DNA of 64,000 nucleotides. It comes from Pyxicephalus adspersus (Eukaryota > Chordata > Amphibia > Anura > Pyxicephalidae). The notes under the pieces were generated by a model, which saw only the letters and a program-made list of their open reading frames with translations, had not been told where the DNA came from and did not search any database. The DNA is taken from positions 1,021,277 to 1,085,276 of the forward strand of contig NC_092860.1 of the NCBI RefSeq assembly GCF_032062135.1, in the 5' to 3' direction. This document shows positions 25,901 through 40,900 of the stretch, piece by piece. Each line of letters starts with the position of its first letter. Position 1 is the first letter of the stretch. The position numbers and the translations under genes are program-made.

Positions 25901-28900
25901 CCTCCCCACGCTGATGGCTTGAGATGTTGTGCTGTTTCATACAAAGAGAAAGAGAAGAAGTTACACTTAGATTTCTGTCAAGATCTATGCAGTCGAAAAG
26001 AAAGAGACTGATGGAAAGTCATCTATAAAGTGCTGGCAGTCTGCATGAATGAACAGTAGTTATATAAGAGGGGAAGAATAACGTCACAGAGCCCAGATCT
26101 CTCCAGGCACAACTGAATTTCTCCATCCCTACACCACAGAGCAATGAAGGACAACATCTGATGCTATTATCCAGAACCTGCACTTCTGCAGCTTCTTGTG
26201 TCACTGTCTAGCCCTAGGCCCAATCACTGGACTAATAATAATATTACACAGTATTTATCTAGTGCCAACATATCATGCAGCGCTGTACAAAGTCATGTGA
26301 CTAACTGTCCCTCACAATCTAATGTGCCTGCCATAGTCATATGTCTTTAATACAGTCTAAGCTCAATTTGGGGGGAAGCCAATAACCTAACGGCATGTTT
26401 TTCAGATGTGGGAGGAAAACGGCAGTACTCAAAGGAAGCCCACACAAACACAGGGAGAACCTGCAAACTCCATGCAGATTATGTCCTGGCTGAGATTTGA
26501 ACCTAGGACCTAGCACTACAAAGGCCAGAGTGCTAACAACTGAGCCACCACGCTGCCCAAAGACCATAAACAAGAACCTGCAGGTGAGGTCCCTTCTCTG
26601 CTCTTCCCATAAGCCGCCTACAACCCTCGTCCACCAGCTCCAGTGTAGGAAACCTAGCAGCCTTGGTACCTGTGGGCTTTTTCTAGTGCATCTTGCTCCA
26701 AGCCGTCTTCCAGCGTGGCTTCATGGATGAGCAGCGTGGCATTTTTACCTGGTTATAAAGAAAAAATAGAGTGAATAATGAAATGAATCTGGAGTATTAT
26801 ACATTTATGAGGGAAATTGCAGGAAGTTTCATTACCTACTATGATCAATGTATTTAACAGAATGAAATGATTTGTATATTCATGACCTATTACCCCCATA
26901 CACCTCACCCTCACCGTCTAGATTATACCCCAACATTATTTTATCTTTGTTCCTGCTTTTATCACCTACTATAAGCATGCAAAATTCTCACAGGACCAAC
27001 TAATGGGGGCCAAGTTATTATAGATGTAAGCCCTCCCCCCACTAGAACTACAGCTCTAAATAGCCCTTTCTATTGTGTTAGCGGGGTCTTGGGAGTCAAG
27101 GTAGTAGCTGGAAAGAAATTAAATGACGTGAAAGAGATGAAAATGCTATTTGGGATTTCAGTGTGGCAGAGGCGCTGTGTTGTCTAACTTGCTTTTTCCA
27201 GGATTTTCATTGTATGTATATTTGTTTTTAGCAATTTTCTTGATTCTACACGCTTGAAAAAGCAGTGTTGAGTGGGAAGCTTCGAGTGAAGGTTAATATT
27301 GAATGAAATTTAACATTCATGGAACTCCAAAATGTTTTGCAAAGCAATTTTTGTAATTGGAGTTATGTGTGTCATTTTATTGTTTGATAAATTTGTATAG
27401 ATATAATGTTTAATGCCAATAAAATAATATGATATCGGTTTTAATGCAGTTCCCGCAAATCCCTTTTTTTCAAGTGGGTACTTAAATGTTTGTGACTTAT
27501 TTTACTAAAGAATGTATTTAATGCACCCAGAGTTCTGCTTTTATAGCATTGATTTATCCGAATAGTAAAACATAATCAGTCATGTATCCATAACACTAGA
27601 ATGATTTCTTTATTAAAAGATTATGAAAGAATAAGCTACTCACCCATCCTAATGAGAGCATCACAGGGCTTGGTGTCCCCGGAGAAAACCAACTTCCAGC
27701 CAGACCGGTGAACCACCGCACAACCAAAAGCATTTTTACAATGGCGGACGAAACATGTCTGAAACTGAAGGGTGAAATTAGGTCAGAAAAAGGGCCGCAG
27801 CAAAGAGGATCTTAGGAGAATACTAAAGAATGACAATTCCAAGTCTGCTGGGGATATGGACATCACATCAAATAATAGCAGCATTCAGCACAGTGTTATG
27901 ATTGGATTTTAAAAAGGTCTGCACTTGGAAGGCTTTTACAGGTAAAAAATAACATACACAAAATACATAAAAATGTGTTATTTCTGGTGTTTGGTCTAAT
28001 ACAGGAGAATGCTGGGCAGTAACCTACCTTCTCCAATTGGTATTTCTCCAGCAAGGAGAAGATGAGGTTTTTGGTCTTTAGACAGTCCACCTCTGAGCCT
28101 TCCATTAAGCTTCTTGATGGGATAAAGCTGAAACACAACATATATGGAAAAGTCACATTAAACTTGCCTTGGAGCCTTGGAGAGCTTTAACAAATCAGGC
28201 CCATTATCTAAATATGACTTTCCTCACTACAAGGCAGGCGAATCACACCTTTAAATAAAAGAGACCGAGTGACTTACCTAATATTATGGAGCAAATCCTG
28301 GCAGTGTTCATGGAACCTATTGAGCCAAGACATCAGAATAGTGGGTCCTATTAGGATTACAGGGCTGAATGGCTTTCCACGGGAGCTCTGGAAGAACACA
28401 TAATGATAAAAGCACCAACACACTGTGAAGGGGACGCTGACTACAACTGACAAACAGATAAACTTACCAGTGCTCGCTCCCTTTCATACAAGATACTGAG
28501 CAGTCCCTGAACAAAGAAAAAAAGTAACATACAATTAGTTATAGTAGATTTAAACTAACAACGAAGATTGCAGCGAATGTCTAGAATTATGCTAAGCGTT
28601 ACTTTGTAACATCTAGCTTTGTCTTGAATTCCTCCTGAAATACAGCAGTGCGCATCCAGCTTGCATTTGTGGCTCCAGAGCTGTATATTAGGGCACTTCC
28701 TGTGCCTAGGTGCTGTATTCTAATTGCTGTGCATCTTCAGTTTGAGATCATTTACAGCACTGCTGCCTTTGACTTCTGTAGTTCGGATTATTCCTCCAGT
28801 AATCATCAGACCATTAGTTAAAGGGAACTAGCTCAGACTTGGAGAAGCAAAGCCTACTAAGTCTACACGTTCTACCAAGTCTGCAGGCCACCATACAGAT

Positions 28901-31900
28901 ACACAGACAAGGCATGGGAAGTTTGTAATGAGGTCAGATATAACTTTACTACAAGGAAAACAGACGACCAATTCTTTGTCCTCGGACATATTTGACAAAA
29001 CTATGCTTGCCGTCTCTAGGTTTGAAAAATACCAAAAATAACACTTCTTAATATTAAATAAATCACAAGGTACAGTTTACTTAGAGCCCCCGGCTCTACC
29101 TCTTCTAACAAGGATCCCAATACAGCCCATCATCCCATAGATAAATACGAGAACACTTATGTTTCATGCCATCTAGAGCAGTGGTCGCCAACCTTTTCGG
29201 TCCCGCGGACCACTAAGATTACTGGCTCCTGACCAAGCATGAGCAGGGAGCCGGGTGTCACTCAAAGGGGGAGAAACCTCCCCCATAGTGACGTCATGAT
29301 TAAATAACCCCGCCCACTCCCCCATCACAGATCTGGGCCTGCAATGGGAGAGTGGGCGGGTTGGGTGCAGGGATACAGGCCGCCTTCCTTGCTAAGCCTA
29401 GGAACTGTACTGGGGACATGGTCTGTGGCTCTGGCCTTCTTCTGACCTGACCCGCAGACCCTCAAAATTTTCTCGCGGACCACCAGTGGGGGATAGCTGA
29501 TCTAGGGTACAGTTTAGAACTTACTCTTTATCTCATTGTCAACAACTATTCTCCATCCAACTTGGACCTACTCTACCATAAATTATATTGTGTATTTTCT
29601 GGCGAACGTTAATTTAGGACATTACGTGTATGGTCTTTTCTAATACCCCTGATCAAGCCCAAGAGGTGAAACGCGTTGGGTTTGGGGACCTCCCTACTAT
29701 CACATATAAATATCACTCCAGCTTTAATTAATGTTAGATGTGTAGTTGAGCTCGATATTCTATTCAATTATTATACATGAACAGTTACCAATCTATCGGA
29801 GATGCCTAATGCCTGAATCCTTGTAAATTGCACCATAATATATTGTTTGTATGTTCACGTCATATTACTATGGTGTATAAGTAAACTGTACTTTGTGATT
29901 TATTATTAAGAAGTGTTTTTTTTTCACGTAACTTTAGGGGCGGCCTTTAGTGCGGTCTCACTAAAAATGAAATATTCACAGATGTCAGAATGTACCTTAG
30001 CCTTATGTAAAGACAACCTGTGATCCCATGGACTTGATTTTCTAGAAAATTGGAAAACCATTTGGGAACAGCAGAATCAATACAGTCTGAAAGCCCCAGA
30101 ATAAAAAGGAGGCTGGGACCTATAATATTGATTTAACAAGGCTGTACTGCCATATCAATCCCAGGGAACTTACTGTGTGGTGATCAGCATGAATGTGGGA
30201 AACAAACACTGCTGACAACTGGCACAGGATGTCATCCACCTTATCCCCATAGTGCCGATACAGCTGGCCAAATGTCCCCTCTCCACAGTCCAGCAATAAC
30301 ACTTGGGAAGGACTAAAGAGAAAAGAATGTCAGTACAGCAAAGTGACAGAACGCTGCTAAAAATGTTGTGCGAAAATGCAAAATAGTCAAAAAGTGAAAG
30401 AAGGGGGCAAATGGTGGCAGGACATATAGATGAGGGTACATGGGGAGGACAGATTAATTGGAAGGACAGCAGAGGGGCAGTGAGCAGAATAGGTGGCAGT
30501 GCAAACAGTGAATGGAAAAGTTTGCAGGGCAGAAGAAAGGAAGTGGACAAAATAAGTGATGGGGTTTTATGGCGATACGCACCTAATATGTACCAGAGTA
30601 GAGCTGACATTGCGAGTTTTCATGGGGATGGCAGAACCAGTTCCTAGAAACACGACCTCAGGATACTGCTGATCCACTTCTAAGGGAGAGAAGAATCCAT
30701 AACATGACATACAAGTTTTAAAACCATTAACCCTCCTCTGGAAATGTCAGGTGCCTGGCTGTCATTGGGATCCCTAAACTCAAGGACTTTCTAAGCTCTG
30801 ACCTGGAAAAAGCAAACAGTCTGAAAAGTCAGTTATTTCACAGCTCCTCATTTCTGTACTTTTTATAGTCCGTTACCTAAAAGGTTGTGTCATGAAGATA
30901 CATTAACCCCCCTGACGGTATTCCTAAATGTGTAACCCCGAGCCACACTCGGGGTAGCATAAAAAAAAAAAATCCTACCTGCGGGAAATTTAAACACAGA
31001 TTAAATTGTAATCTACTTTTAAAACATTAATTACAGTGATAAAGTTATAAAAAATAAATCCAAGCGTTTATCTATTGTTTGGACCAATTAAAAAAAATAT
31101 AACATTTTTTTAAATTCATTATTTTTTAAAATTATTTATATTATAATTTATGATTTGTGTTTCAAAGGTGATCATACCCAGAAGTTATACCTAGGAATTA
31201 CAGGGCCTAAAATAAACAACAAATTTCCATGCAAAACAAACAATGTACCGCTTTTGACTAACAAATACTGACATAATTAGACTGCCGGGGGGTTAACACA
31301 GACAGATTTGCTTCTATTGGCTTCTAATAACCTCTCCGGGTGGGAATTTCAAATTATTTTGTGTTGAATGCAATACACTGGATTTATATGTCTAAAAGCA
31401 GTACATTGTCTTTCATAAAAATGTATTTTACAGTATAATAGTAGGAGTATAATAAAGTTTGAAATACAATATCATGTCAAAGTTTTAATAATAAATTTAT
31501 TTTTTTTAAATGTATTTAATGTATTACTTTGACATGAATTTGTGTTTTTAACTTTAATATACTTATACTCTTATATTATACTATAAATTAAATTTTCATG
31601 AAAAACAATGTGCCGCTTTTAGACATATAAATCTGGACAGAAATGAACCGCCCAGAAGGTTAAGTTTGCATTACAAAACTTCAGATAATATTTTTTGTAA
31701 TCTTGAGGAATAAATTGAATATTTGTCTTCATATAGAACAGCCACGCACCAATTGAAATTGTAAAAATCAAGAGTGGGAAGAGCTGCAATGTTGGGCACA
31801 AAGTCTAATAAGTGTTGCTCCCATATATTAGGAGAGTGGAAACATTAACAGATTATCCCATTTGTGTGTTTAGCTGGGGAGGTAATTTAATATCCTCAAT

Positions 31901-34900
31901 GAAAAGGATTTTTCTGTGAAATTCAGCTCAGTATAGGTATAGTAGTACAAGTAATAAGATCGCAATAGTCCAGGAATAATATTAGAAGTGACAGATAAGT
32001 TTACCTTGATCCTGTGAGAGATCTGACTCCAGCTGTTGTTTGCACTCTTGCAGAGCCTCCTGGAAACCTGGCAGTTCCATTGCTTCCTTCACAAATTCTT
32101 GGGTGTTGTTACTGGGGACCATATCCCTGAAACACTAATCACTGTGAGATCATGCAAGAAAGACACTTCTAGAGCCACTTACCCCACCCACCCTCACAGT
32201 GGGCAGTTATAATTTCAAAGAACATAATCCTAGCTGGCCTCATTCCCCATGCTAACCTTACCCCCATTGTACACGCCTTATGCCACACTCACCCCTCACG
32301 ATCCAGGGATGGGCAACCAATACCTTTGGGTTCCACCCAGAATGCTGGTGCCTATCAGGAAAAGATTATTCTTCTGCTGAGGCCACCTGCTTGTGTATTT
32401 GCCTCTATCCCAGAGCCTCTGGAGATTGGTTTCTTCTCGGCCATCAAGGAACCATTTACTTATCTGTGTTCCAAGTCTTGATGTTAATTTGCTGCTCCAG
32501 TAAACCAGAAACTTCTAGTGTGCTCCTGGCTAATTTTTACAGCCTTTCTTTTAGTGGATACGGACTTCTGTCTTCAGCACCTTAGATCAGTGGATAACCT
32601 AGTCCAGTTGAAGCCTAACATGAGCAATACAGTGATCCTACAATTAGTTGGTAGGGCAACAATACAGCCCCCCAGCTAAGAAGAGGACTGAGGAATTTTC
32701 CATCATATGCTGGAAAACGTTTACTTTATTCACCAAAATAAAGGATTTCCATTGGCTTTGTCAATAAGTGGTGCACAACAGGCAAAACTCCTACTTCTCC
32801 ACGGTTTTCCTGATTTGGTCCTCTTTTTCCTTGTGGCTGGAAAGCAGAACAATCTACTAGAGAACACTTCTACTATCAACATGTCTGGTTCCTGCAGCCA
32901 ATAGGAAAGTAACCATATTCAACAAGCACTCTTTATTTAACCTGCTTGTGCCACACTGCTACACCTTACTGCTGAAAATAGAATAGGAGCAGCAAACAGC
33001 GAGCTGATGAAATGTCTGCTTACCTCTGCCATTCCAGGGTCGGCCTCAGCTGGTATTTCAGTAGACATTGTGCCATAACTCCACGGACATCCTTCCCTGC
33101 TGTCTCCTGCACATAAAAACAGAAATGCTCACACAAGCTACCACCGAACTACAAATCCTCAATCCTAGAATGCAGAGCCACTCACCTTTCCCGAAATCTC
33201 AGGGAGCTGTGGAAAGATACGCGGGTGGATAAGGTTTAGCTGGGCCTGGATCTTGTAGGAACTTTGGTTATGGATAGAAGAGCTGCTCTCATTCAGGATC
33301 AGGTGCTCAGTCTCTGCGCCAAACCTGGCAGATAAAGGAATTCCTTCCAGTTACATATATTCCTAACTGCTGGAAAGTGACTGGAATATAACTACACTAT
33401 AACGGGATTTAACATGCAAAATGAATTTTGTAGTTGGTGCAGACTGATGGATCCTCAAATTTAAAAGACAGATTAATAGAAACCACTTTAATGTAATAGA
33501 AACTCACCGCTCCATCCATTGTCTGTAGCTGCTGTGATTTAGAATGTGTTCTGGGGTCATGTGAACAATCAAAGCGACCCTGCTGTCCAGATTGCCCTCA
33601 TGATATCTGAAATACAAATATATCATTCATTTTTGTGCAGGTGACCCTTCAATGACTTTAAATTCTATCTTGTTCATGGCATGCTTATCGCCTTGTAAAG
33701 TGTATTAAGACACCCCTGGACCAAAACAAACACCAGTCATGCAGATTTCCCATCCAGAGCTGAGATCCAATCTTCATGCAATGCTGCCAGGTCTTATTTT
33801 CTGGGCAGACAGAAGTGCCAAGAGTGATGCCAAGAGTGCGGAGCTGACCTGAGGATATCAGAAACTCTTTAACATAACACTTCAAGCGCAGGGTGCAGTG
33901 GCTATGTCCCCTCAAAAGTTGCTCTTTGTTGCTCTGCATTTATAGCATGTTGTCCAGTGTGAAACATGTTGGGTTACAGAGGACATCTTTGGCCGAGATG
34001 AGGTCACACAGCAGAGAGGGTCTGGGGAAGGGTGGGCGGGTGGGAGTATTGCAGCCATATCCTTTTTTTTTTTACACCTGCAGATGTGCATATATAAAAA
34101 AATAGCCCAAATTTGGGTTATAAAGTCATATGAACTTTGAGCAAATGTTTACTAAACTTAGAGAACATAAAGTAACCTAAAACACAAAACCTCCCTAAGC
34201 GGCTATCCTTCTGACCTTCCACGAATTTCCTGACCTGAAACACAACCTCACCTCTTCAAGGTCTCATTCTCAGTCATTGGAGTTATAAAATCTTCAGTTG
34301 GACATTCCACCACAAGAAACATTGGACCGGGTTCGTCTGGACTTAGGACATCAGCAGGAGAAATCTGAGAAAATGATTAGCAAATATTAACAATCTGCTT
34401 TATGAACGTTCCTGTAAGATGCTCCTGGGATTCTCTCATTCCTACCTCCTTTCCCTGGTATGTGACAGTCTTCCCAGCTTTAAGCTCAGCGATTAGAGGC
34501 CCGATTTCTCGAGTCCCTCTGCAGAAAATAGAGACGTGGTATATGAGCCTTTATGAACATTTTTATGTTTATGTTCTAATAATATACATGTTGTCTTGGC
34601 ATCACCTTCGATTCTGCCCTCTCATTTACCCCCCCATATTCAGATCATTTCCAGGTTCTGTCACTTTCACCTGTGCAAAATCTCCAAAATCCGCCCCTAC
34701 CTGTCCCCAGAGACCACCAAACTCCTTGTACATGCTCTTATCATCTCCCGTCCGGACTACTGTAACCTCCTCCTCTCTGGTATTCCACTAACCCGACTCT
34801 CTCCTCTACAATCTATTATGAATGCTGCAGCCATACCCCATACACAGCCTGCCCACCTACCTACCCCATACACAGCCTGCCCACCTACCTACCCCATACA

Positions 34901-37900
34901 CAGCCTGCCCACCTACCTACCCCATACACAGCCTGCCCACCTACCTACCCCAAACACAGCCTGCCCACCTACCTACCCCATACACAGCCTGCCCACCATT
35001 CTTCTTCTGTTGCCTCTCTTTGTAGTTCTCTCCATTGGCTTCCATTTCACCTGAGAATCAAATTCATCTCCTGTGCTTTGCCTTCAAATCCCTCCACAAT
35101 CCTTGTCCCACTTATCTTTCTGACCTGGTAGGAAAATCCCCCCCTAGCTGCTCCCATCGCTTCCCCAATGACCTACTAATGACTTCCTCACTCATAACCT
35201 CATCACACGCACGGCTCCAAGACTTTTCTAGAGCTGCCCCGACTCTCTGGAATGGTCTCCTCGTCCTATTCTGCTTGCTTCTACTTTCTGCTTATTTCAA
35301 AGAGCCGTAAAAACCCAACGCTTCCCCCTCACCTACCTGGCTTCTTCCGTCTCCTAAACCCTCACTACTTCCCACCATTCCATATCCCCCTCCTATTGTG
35401 TGATACTTCCCCCACCTCCTAGAGTGTAAGCTCTTCGGGTCAGGGTCCTCTCCTCCTCCTGTGTCACTGTCTGTATCTGTCTGTCATTTGTAACCCCTAT
35501 TTAATATACAGCGCTGTGTAATATGTTGGCGCTATATAAATAAATAAGTTTATTATTAATAATAATACTCACACTGGTAGACCAATTTCTTTTGCTTTGA
35601 CAACCAGGAAATGACCTTTTCTGTCATTAATCTTGAGGAAAAGAAGAGAAAAAAGAAATATGAGACACAATTTTAAAAACCATTGCAGCTCTAGACTAAT
35701 TTTAACCCCCCTTGCACCTAGGATTCAATATTATCATCAATTGAATGTTTTGTTTTTTAATAGTCTGGACTAAACAGAGGTATTTGTCCCAGCGAAGCAT
35801 GCTCTGTTTTGTCCTCTCTTTGCCCCCCCGTCATATGACAATAAAGGAGCAGCAGCACACTGATAAAGCATCTCTCTGCTCTCCTCCTCTCATCACACAA
35901 TATGCAGCACAGCCTAAAGTCTTCTAGCACTGCCCCATCCCTTTCAAGCATCCGCACAGGAAGCTACAAAAGGCAGTTATAGTCAGAAGTTTCTGGATTT
36001 CGCTAACTGCTTGTAAATATTAATTTATATTTAAAGTAATAAATAATTTCAGTCCTATGCAAGAGCCAATAGAAGTTTACAGGAGCTGATAAACATTACA
36101 GACACACTGCATCTCACTTTGGGGATTTATCCAGCCCCGGCCTCTATATTACTAAGAATGATGCTCACCTTACAAACATAGGATATGACACATGGTGGGC
36201 CTCTGTCAGTTCTTTTTCGGGGGTCTACAATGAAGTGGAGGAAGACTAATTAGAGGTCTGCATATACCAGAAAAATACCATAGAAAATGTTTATTTTATT
36301 ACCATAAAAATAGATGGGTAATCAGTGTAGCAGTGTAGCTATGGAGCTTAATGGCTCATTTAGATGCCCTGTACTTTTATGTGAAGGATAACTGATAACA
36401 ATTATGTCCCTCCCAACCTGAAGTAACACCCCCACCACAGATTTCACATCATACCAACATCACAAAGATGATAAACAGATCTCACCTGCTATCAGAATAC
36501 AGGTATTCCCCAGGTTACATACAAGATGGGGACTGTAGGTTTGTTCTTAAGTAGAATTTGTATGTAAGTCAGAACAGGTTTGTTATTTTAATAAATGCAA
36601 ATATGACAGATGTTTGTCTCAACATGTTATTGGACAGCATGGTGTCAGTTACTGTATAAAATCCTCACTGTGAGTTAATCACAAACAAAGCAAAAAAACA
36701 AAAAACTTATTGGAGCCAATTTTCTACACCTCTATGATTCACACGGAACCCTAATTTCCTCTAAAATGGGGTGACACTGCTCACAGAATCTCCTCATTAG
36801 GTGCTCTGGGCTCTCATTATACCTTTAGAAGTTCTTTCATCATTCAGACCATTACCTTTTGGTGAGGATTCCTTTTTTGTTCCATTACCTGCAAAGAACA
36901 AGATTACAGCATGTTTCATAGCTTACTTTTTGTGGGTGAAAGAGACTCACATCTATGGTGTGTATGTCAATGGACCCGTTTATTAGATAAAGAAAGAAAA
37001 AAAATCATACTTGAAAACACAATATATGCCTAATGAAAGATGACAAGGAAAGAGGAATAAAGAAATGTAGGGATCGGTCACTTACTGAAGATTGGAACTT
37101 GCTGAACGCTCATCGTCTGATCTTTATACTCAGGACTGGTGTAAGGATGCACCTCTGTAAAACACAATCAATAAATGAAAGCAATTCCAACATTTACAAA
37201 TCTTGATAGATTCATCGATTTTTTTTTTTACCAAGGTGATATAAAACAGAGATGAGTGCAGGGTTAGTCGAATGCTTATACCACAGGCAATGTACAAAGA
37301 CTTACCAACGTTAAGGCCCTCCAGGGGTCCACAGTAGGATTTGACGGCCTGCAGTAAGTTATTCTATGGAAAAGAAAGAATAAACAATATATTACCGATT
37401 ACATTGAATGAATACACCAATCAAACAGGTTCAAAATGACCAAAGCACATACCTCTAAAGAAGACACTGAATGCTTATCAATGAATACTTATTACAATAC
37501 ATTGATTGCCTATCTCTTCTACTACCCACTCCACTGATTGGCACCCTGCTGCTGGGTTATCTCACTGCTTTGCCTGTGAAGTGTCAATCTCCTGCATGCC
37601 CTAATTTTACCAATTCATGCAGCTGACCCTTTACATATTACTGGACAGTAGTGACATGGAGGTCAGCAGAGGAGCCAATAAAAACTACAGGAGACCAACT
37701 CTCTCCAAAATGTCATTTTTCTATTATATTTGGGGGGAGGATCCCTCGGCAACAAAAGCAGGGTTGTACCAAAGTAAATCTGGCATGGAAAATGTACGGA
37801 GCTGATGCCCCACCTGAAAATGCTGCTTGCTTAGTTCTTACACTCCGGCAAACATTTTATCGCTTCCCAAATCAAATCGCAAGCATGACTAAAAATAAAC

Positions 37901-40900
37901 TGAACTGGATCATGACAAACTGACATGTTTAAAAAAAAGATAGAATGCAAAGTTTTTCATAAAACTTTGTATTCCTGGATTTCTTATCTTTCAGCATAGA
38001 TAATGCTTGAGGAACCTAATGTTTCCCTTTTCCCTCCCTTCCTGACTTTTTTTCCCCCGATTTTAATATCATTCCTTAACTTTTTTGTTATGTAATCACT
38101 GAATACTACTTAGAGAGTTGAATATCTTATTAGACTTTATATAATGCATGGAAGTTATAGGGACCAATGCATTTACAATTGGCATTAACACTCATAACAG
38201 GAAACAATGAAAAGGTTTTTATTTGCCTTTACAAAGAACGCTGAATACCAGGATAATGGAATACGGATGTGATGCAATATTTATTCGAAGATTCATTTCT
38301 TAAGAATCCATTGGTATAATCTGGATTTTGTATGATCTTTGAATTCATATAAGTTCAACTCTTTGATTGTTGGGAATTTTTGTTTTGTGACTTTCCCAAT
38401 ATTCTCCCCAAATATGTTGTAAAAACCCCTTTAAACCAATAAAAATGTTTGAAATACAAATGACCAGCATGACAGAGAAGCAGCTTTTACTTTCAGATGG
38501 TGACCAGCCAAGGTAGCCTCTATCTCTGATGACAGGTTTGCTTTAATAGAATGACTGAAGAAATAAATATGCTAAAACAGACACAATCCGACTGATAAAG
38601 TAAATGTGTGCGGCACCAACAAAAGCGGAAAGTATTATTATTAATAATAATAAACAGGAATAATATAGCGCCAACATATTACGCAGCACTGTATACCAGC
38701 CCGATATTCTGAAAGCAGTTGTTAGATGGACCTGTCAGAACCACAGATACACGGGTCAGATGTGACCGACATTAAAATACAGCATGGCTCCAGGGAATTG
38801 GAAGCCTCCAGTGTGGAAGGAAAGAGCCTCTGGGTGTGCCAAAGGGGCAATTAACCCACACAATAATAAGTGACCTGTTAGAGAAATAGGGCTTTTGTTT
38901 TTTATTGTGCACTGGTTGCCCTAAAGGTTGCTATGGGTTAAAGTACTCTGCAAACATCACCATCACTGCTATTCTGTAAAGTTTAGACATTTTACCAGCT
39001 GAGGCGGCCCGGACAGCACACAGGATGGAAGTCCTACGTCCCGTAATGTCAACAGCAGCCCTAGAGAAGAGACAAACAAGAACTATAGATGAGACAAAAA
39101 GAGAAAGTCTGCAAAAATGATTTTCACGGTGCACTCTGTCACTGGGGATAACACAGAAATTCCCATTATAGTTTTAGAACGCTGATCGGCCCAACAGATC
39201 CGGTACCTTTTCCACTAGTAGTATTGCGAGTGAGTACACGGTAAAGTCTAAACTAGAAGGAACCAACCAATCTAAAAACCCAAATCAGTTTTTCAAGGTT
39301 TAACTATCAGAACAAAAGCAGAGAGTGTAACCATTCCGTAGAGTGTTATATGTTCATCCCAACATCATGAAACTGATAATTATGCTGCACAGCTTAGTCC
39401 ACATGAAAAGATGTAAATAAAAACAAGGACATTTCATACTGAAGAGTTTCTTTGCAGGCCTTGTCACATGTCATTACATCATTGTGATTCAATGGAGGGG
39501 AGTTATGATTTGGATATGAATGGTGGGGCATGTTTTTGACTTTCTAGAATATCCACAGCGATGAGTTCTATCCAAACCCCGCGGATGAATACCGGTCAGG
39601 AGAATTTATGCAACCTGTAAATCTCCCAAATCCCCAACCTTACCCACAGAGAAAAATCGGGGAATCTTTTTATTCTATAAATATGGCTGTGTAATACTTC
39701 TTGGGGTTCATATGTTCTGTGGCAGAGTCATCCTTATTTGTACTTAGATGAGGGCTACATAATCTGAATCAGAAATAATGCAGAATATTTGATCTACATT
39801 TCTTTTACAAGCGATGTACATAAAATGCAGCCAGAGCAATTCCCCTGCACCGATCACATGACTCACCCGATAAACCTCCTACATTGGCCCAGTTCATCCG
39901 GGTCACAAACACGTTATTTAGATGGGACAACTTCAGCCTGCAATGAGGAATACACAAGGGTTGTTATATCTCTCATCATCAGCAATGCAACAAGAAAGTG
40001 CATTGAAAAGAATAAATCTTACTTGTTCTCATGCATCAGTCTCTGTGTCCCTTCTCCACAATTAAACAGATACCTGCGGGAAGAAACCCATGTAGGCATT
40101 ATAGACGATANNNNNNNNNNNNNNNNNNNNNNNNNNNNNNNNNNNNNNNNNNNNNNNNNNNNNNNNNNNNNNNNNNNNNNNNNNNNNNNNNNNNNNNNNN
40201 NNNNNNNNNNNNNNNNNNNNNNNNNNNNNNNNNNNNNNNNNNNNNNNNNNNNNNNNNNNNNNNNNNNNNNNNNNNNNNNNNNNNNNNNNNNNNNNNNNNN
40301 NNNNNNNNNNNNNNNNNNNNNNNNNNNNNNNNNNNNNNNNNNNNNNNNNNNNNNNNNNNNNNNNNNNNNNNNNNNNNNNNNNNNNNNNNNNNNNNNNNNN
40401 NNNNNNNNNNNNNNNNNNNNNNNNNNNNNNNNNNNNNNNNNNNNNNNNNNNNNNNNNNNNNNNNNNNNNNNNNNNNNNNNNNNNNNNNNNNNNNNNNNNN
40501 NNNNNNNNNNNNNNNNNNNNNNNNNNATTGGCCCCTTCGCACCCCAGCATATCCTCCTCCTCTTCCAGATTGGCCCCTTCGCACCCCAGCATATCCTCCT
40601 CCTCTTCCAGATCGGCCCCTCCGCACCCCAGCACGTTCTCTTCTTCTTCCAGATTGGCCCCTTCGCACCCCAGCATATCCTCCTCCTCTTCCAGATCGGC
40701 CCCTTCGCACCCCAGCATATCCTCTTCTTCTTACAGATCGGCACCTCCACACCCCAGCATGCCCGCTTCTTCTTGCACATCTTCTCCAAGATGTTCCCTA
40801 TATTTAGTTGGTCCCTCAACAACCCTTTTAAACTGCACAATGCCCCCTTTTTTCAGCATGGTCTCTCAAAGGCTGTTTCTTCCAGATCGGCCCCTCCGCA

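Noticed and set aside
30120..30610. 146- and 60-codon minus-strand frames around ELAC2 exon 17
   Set aside because: The 60-codon frame is exon 17 itself plus intron; the 146-codon frame reads the wrong frame.
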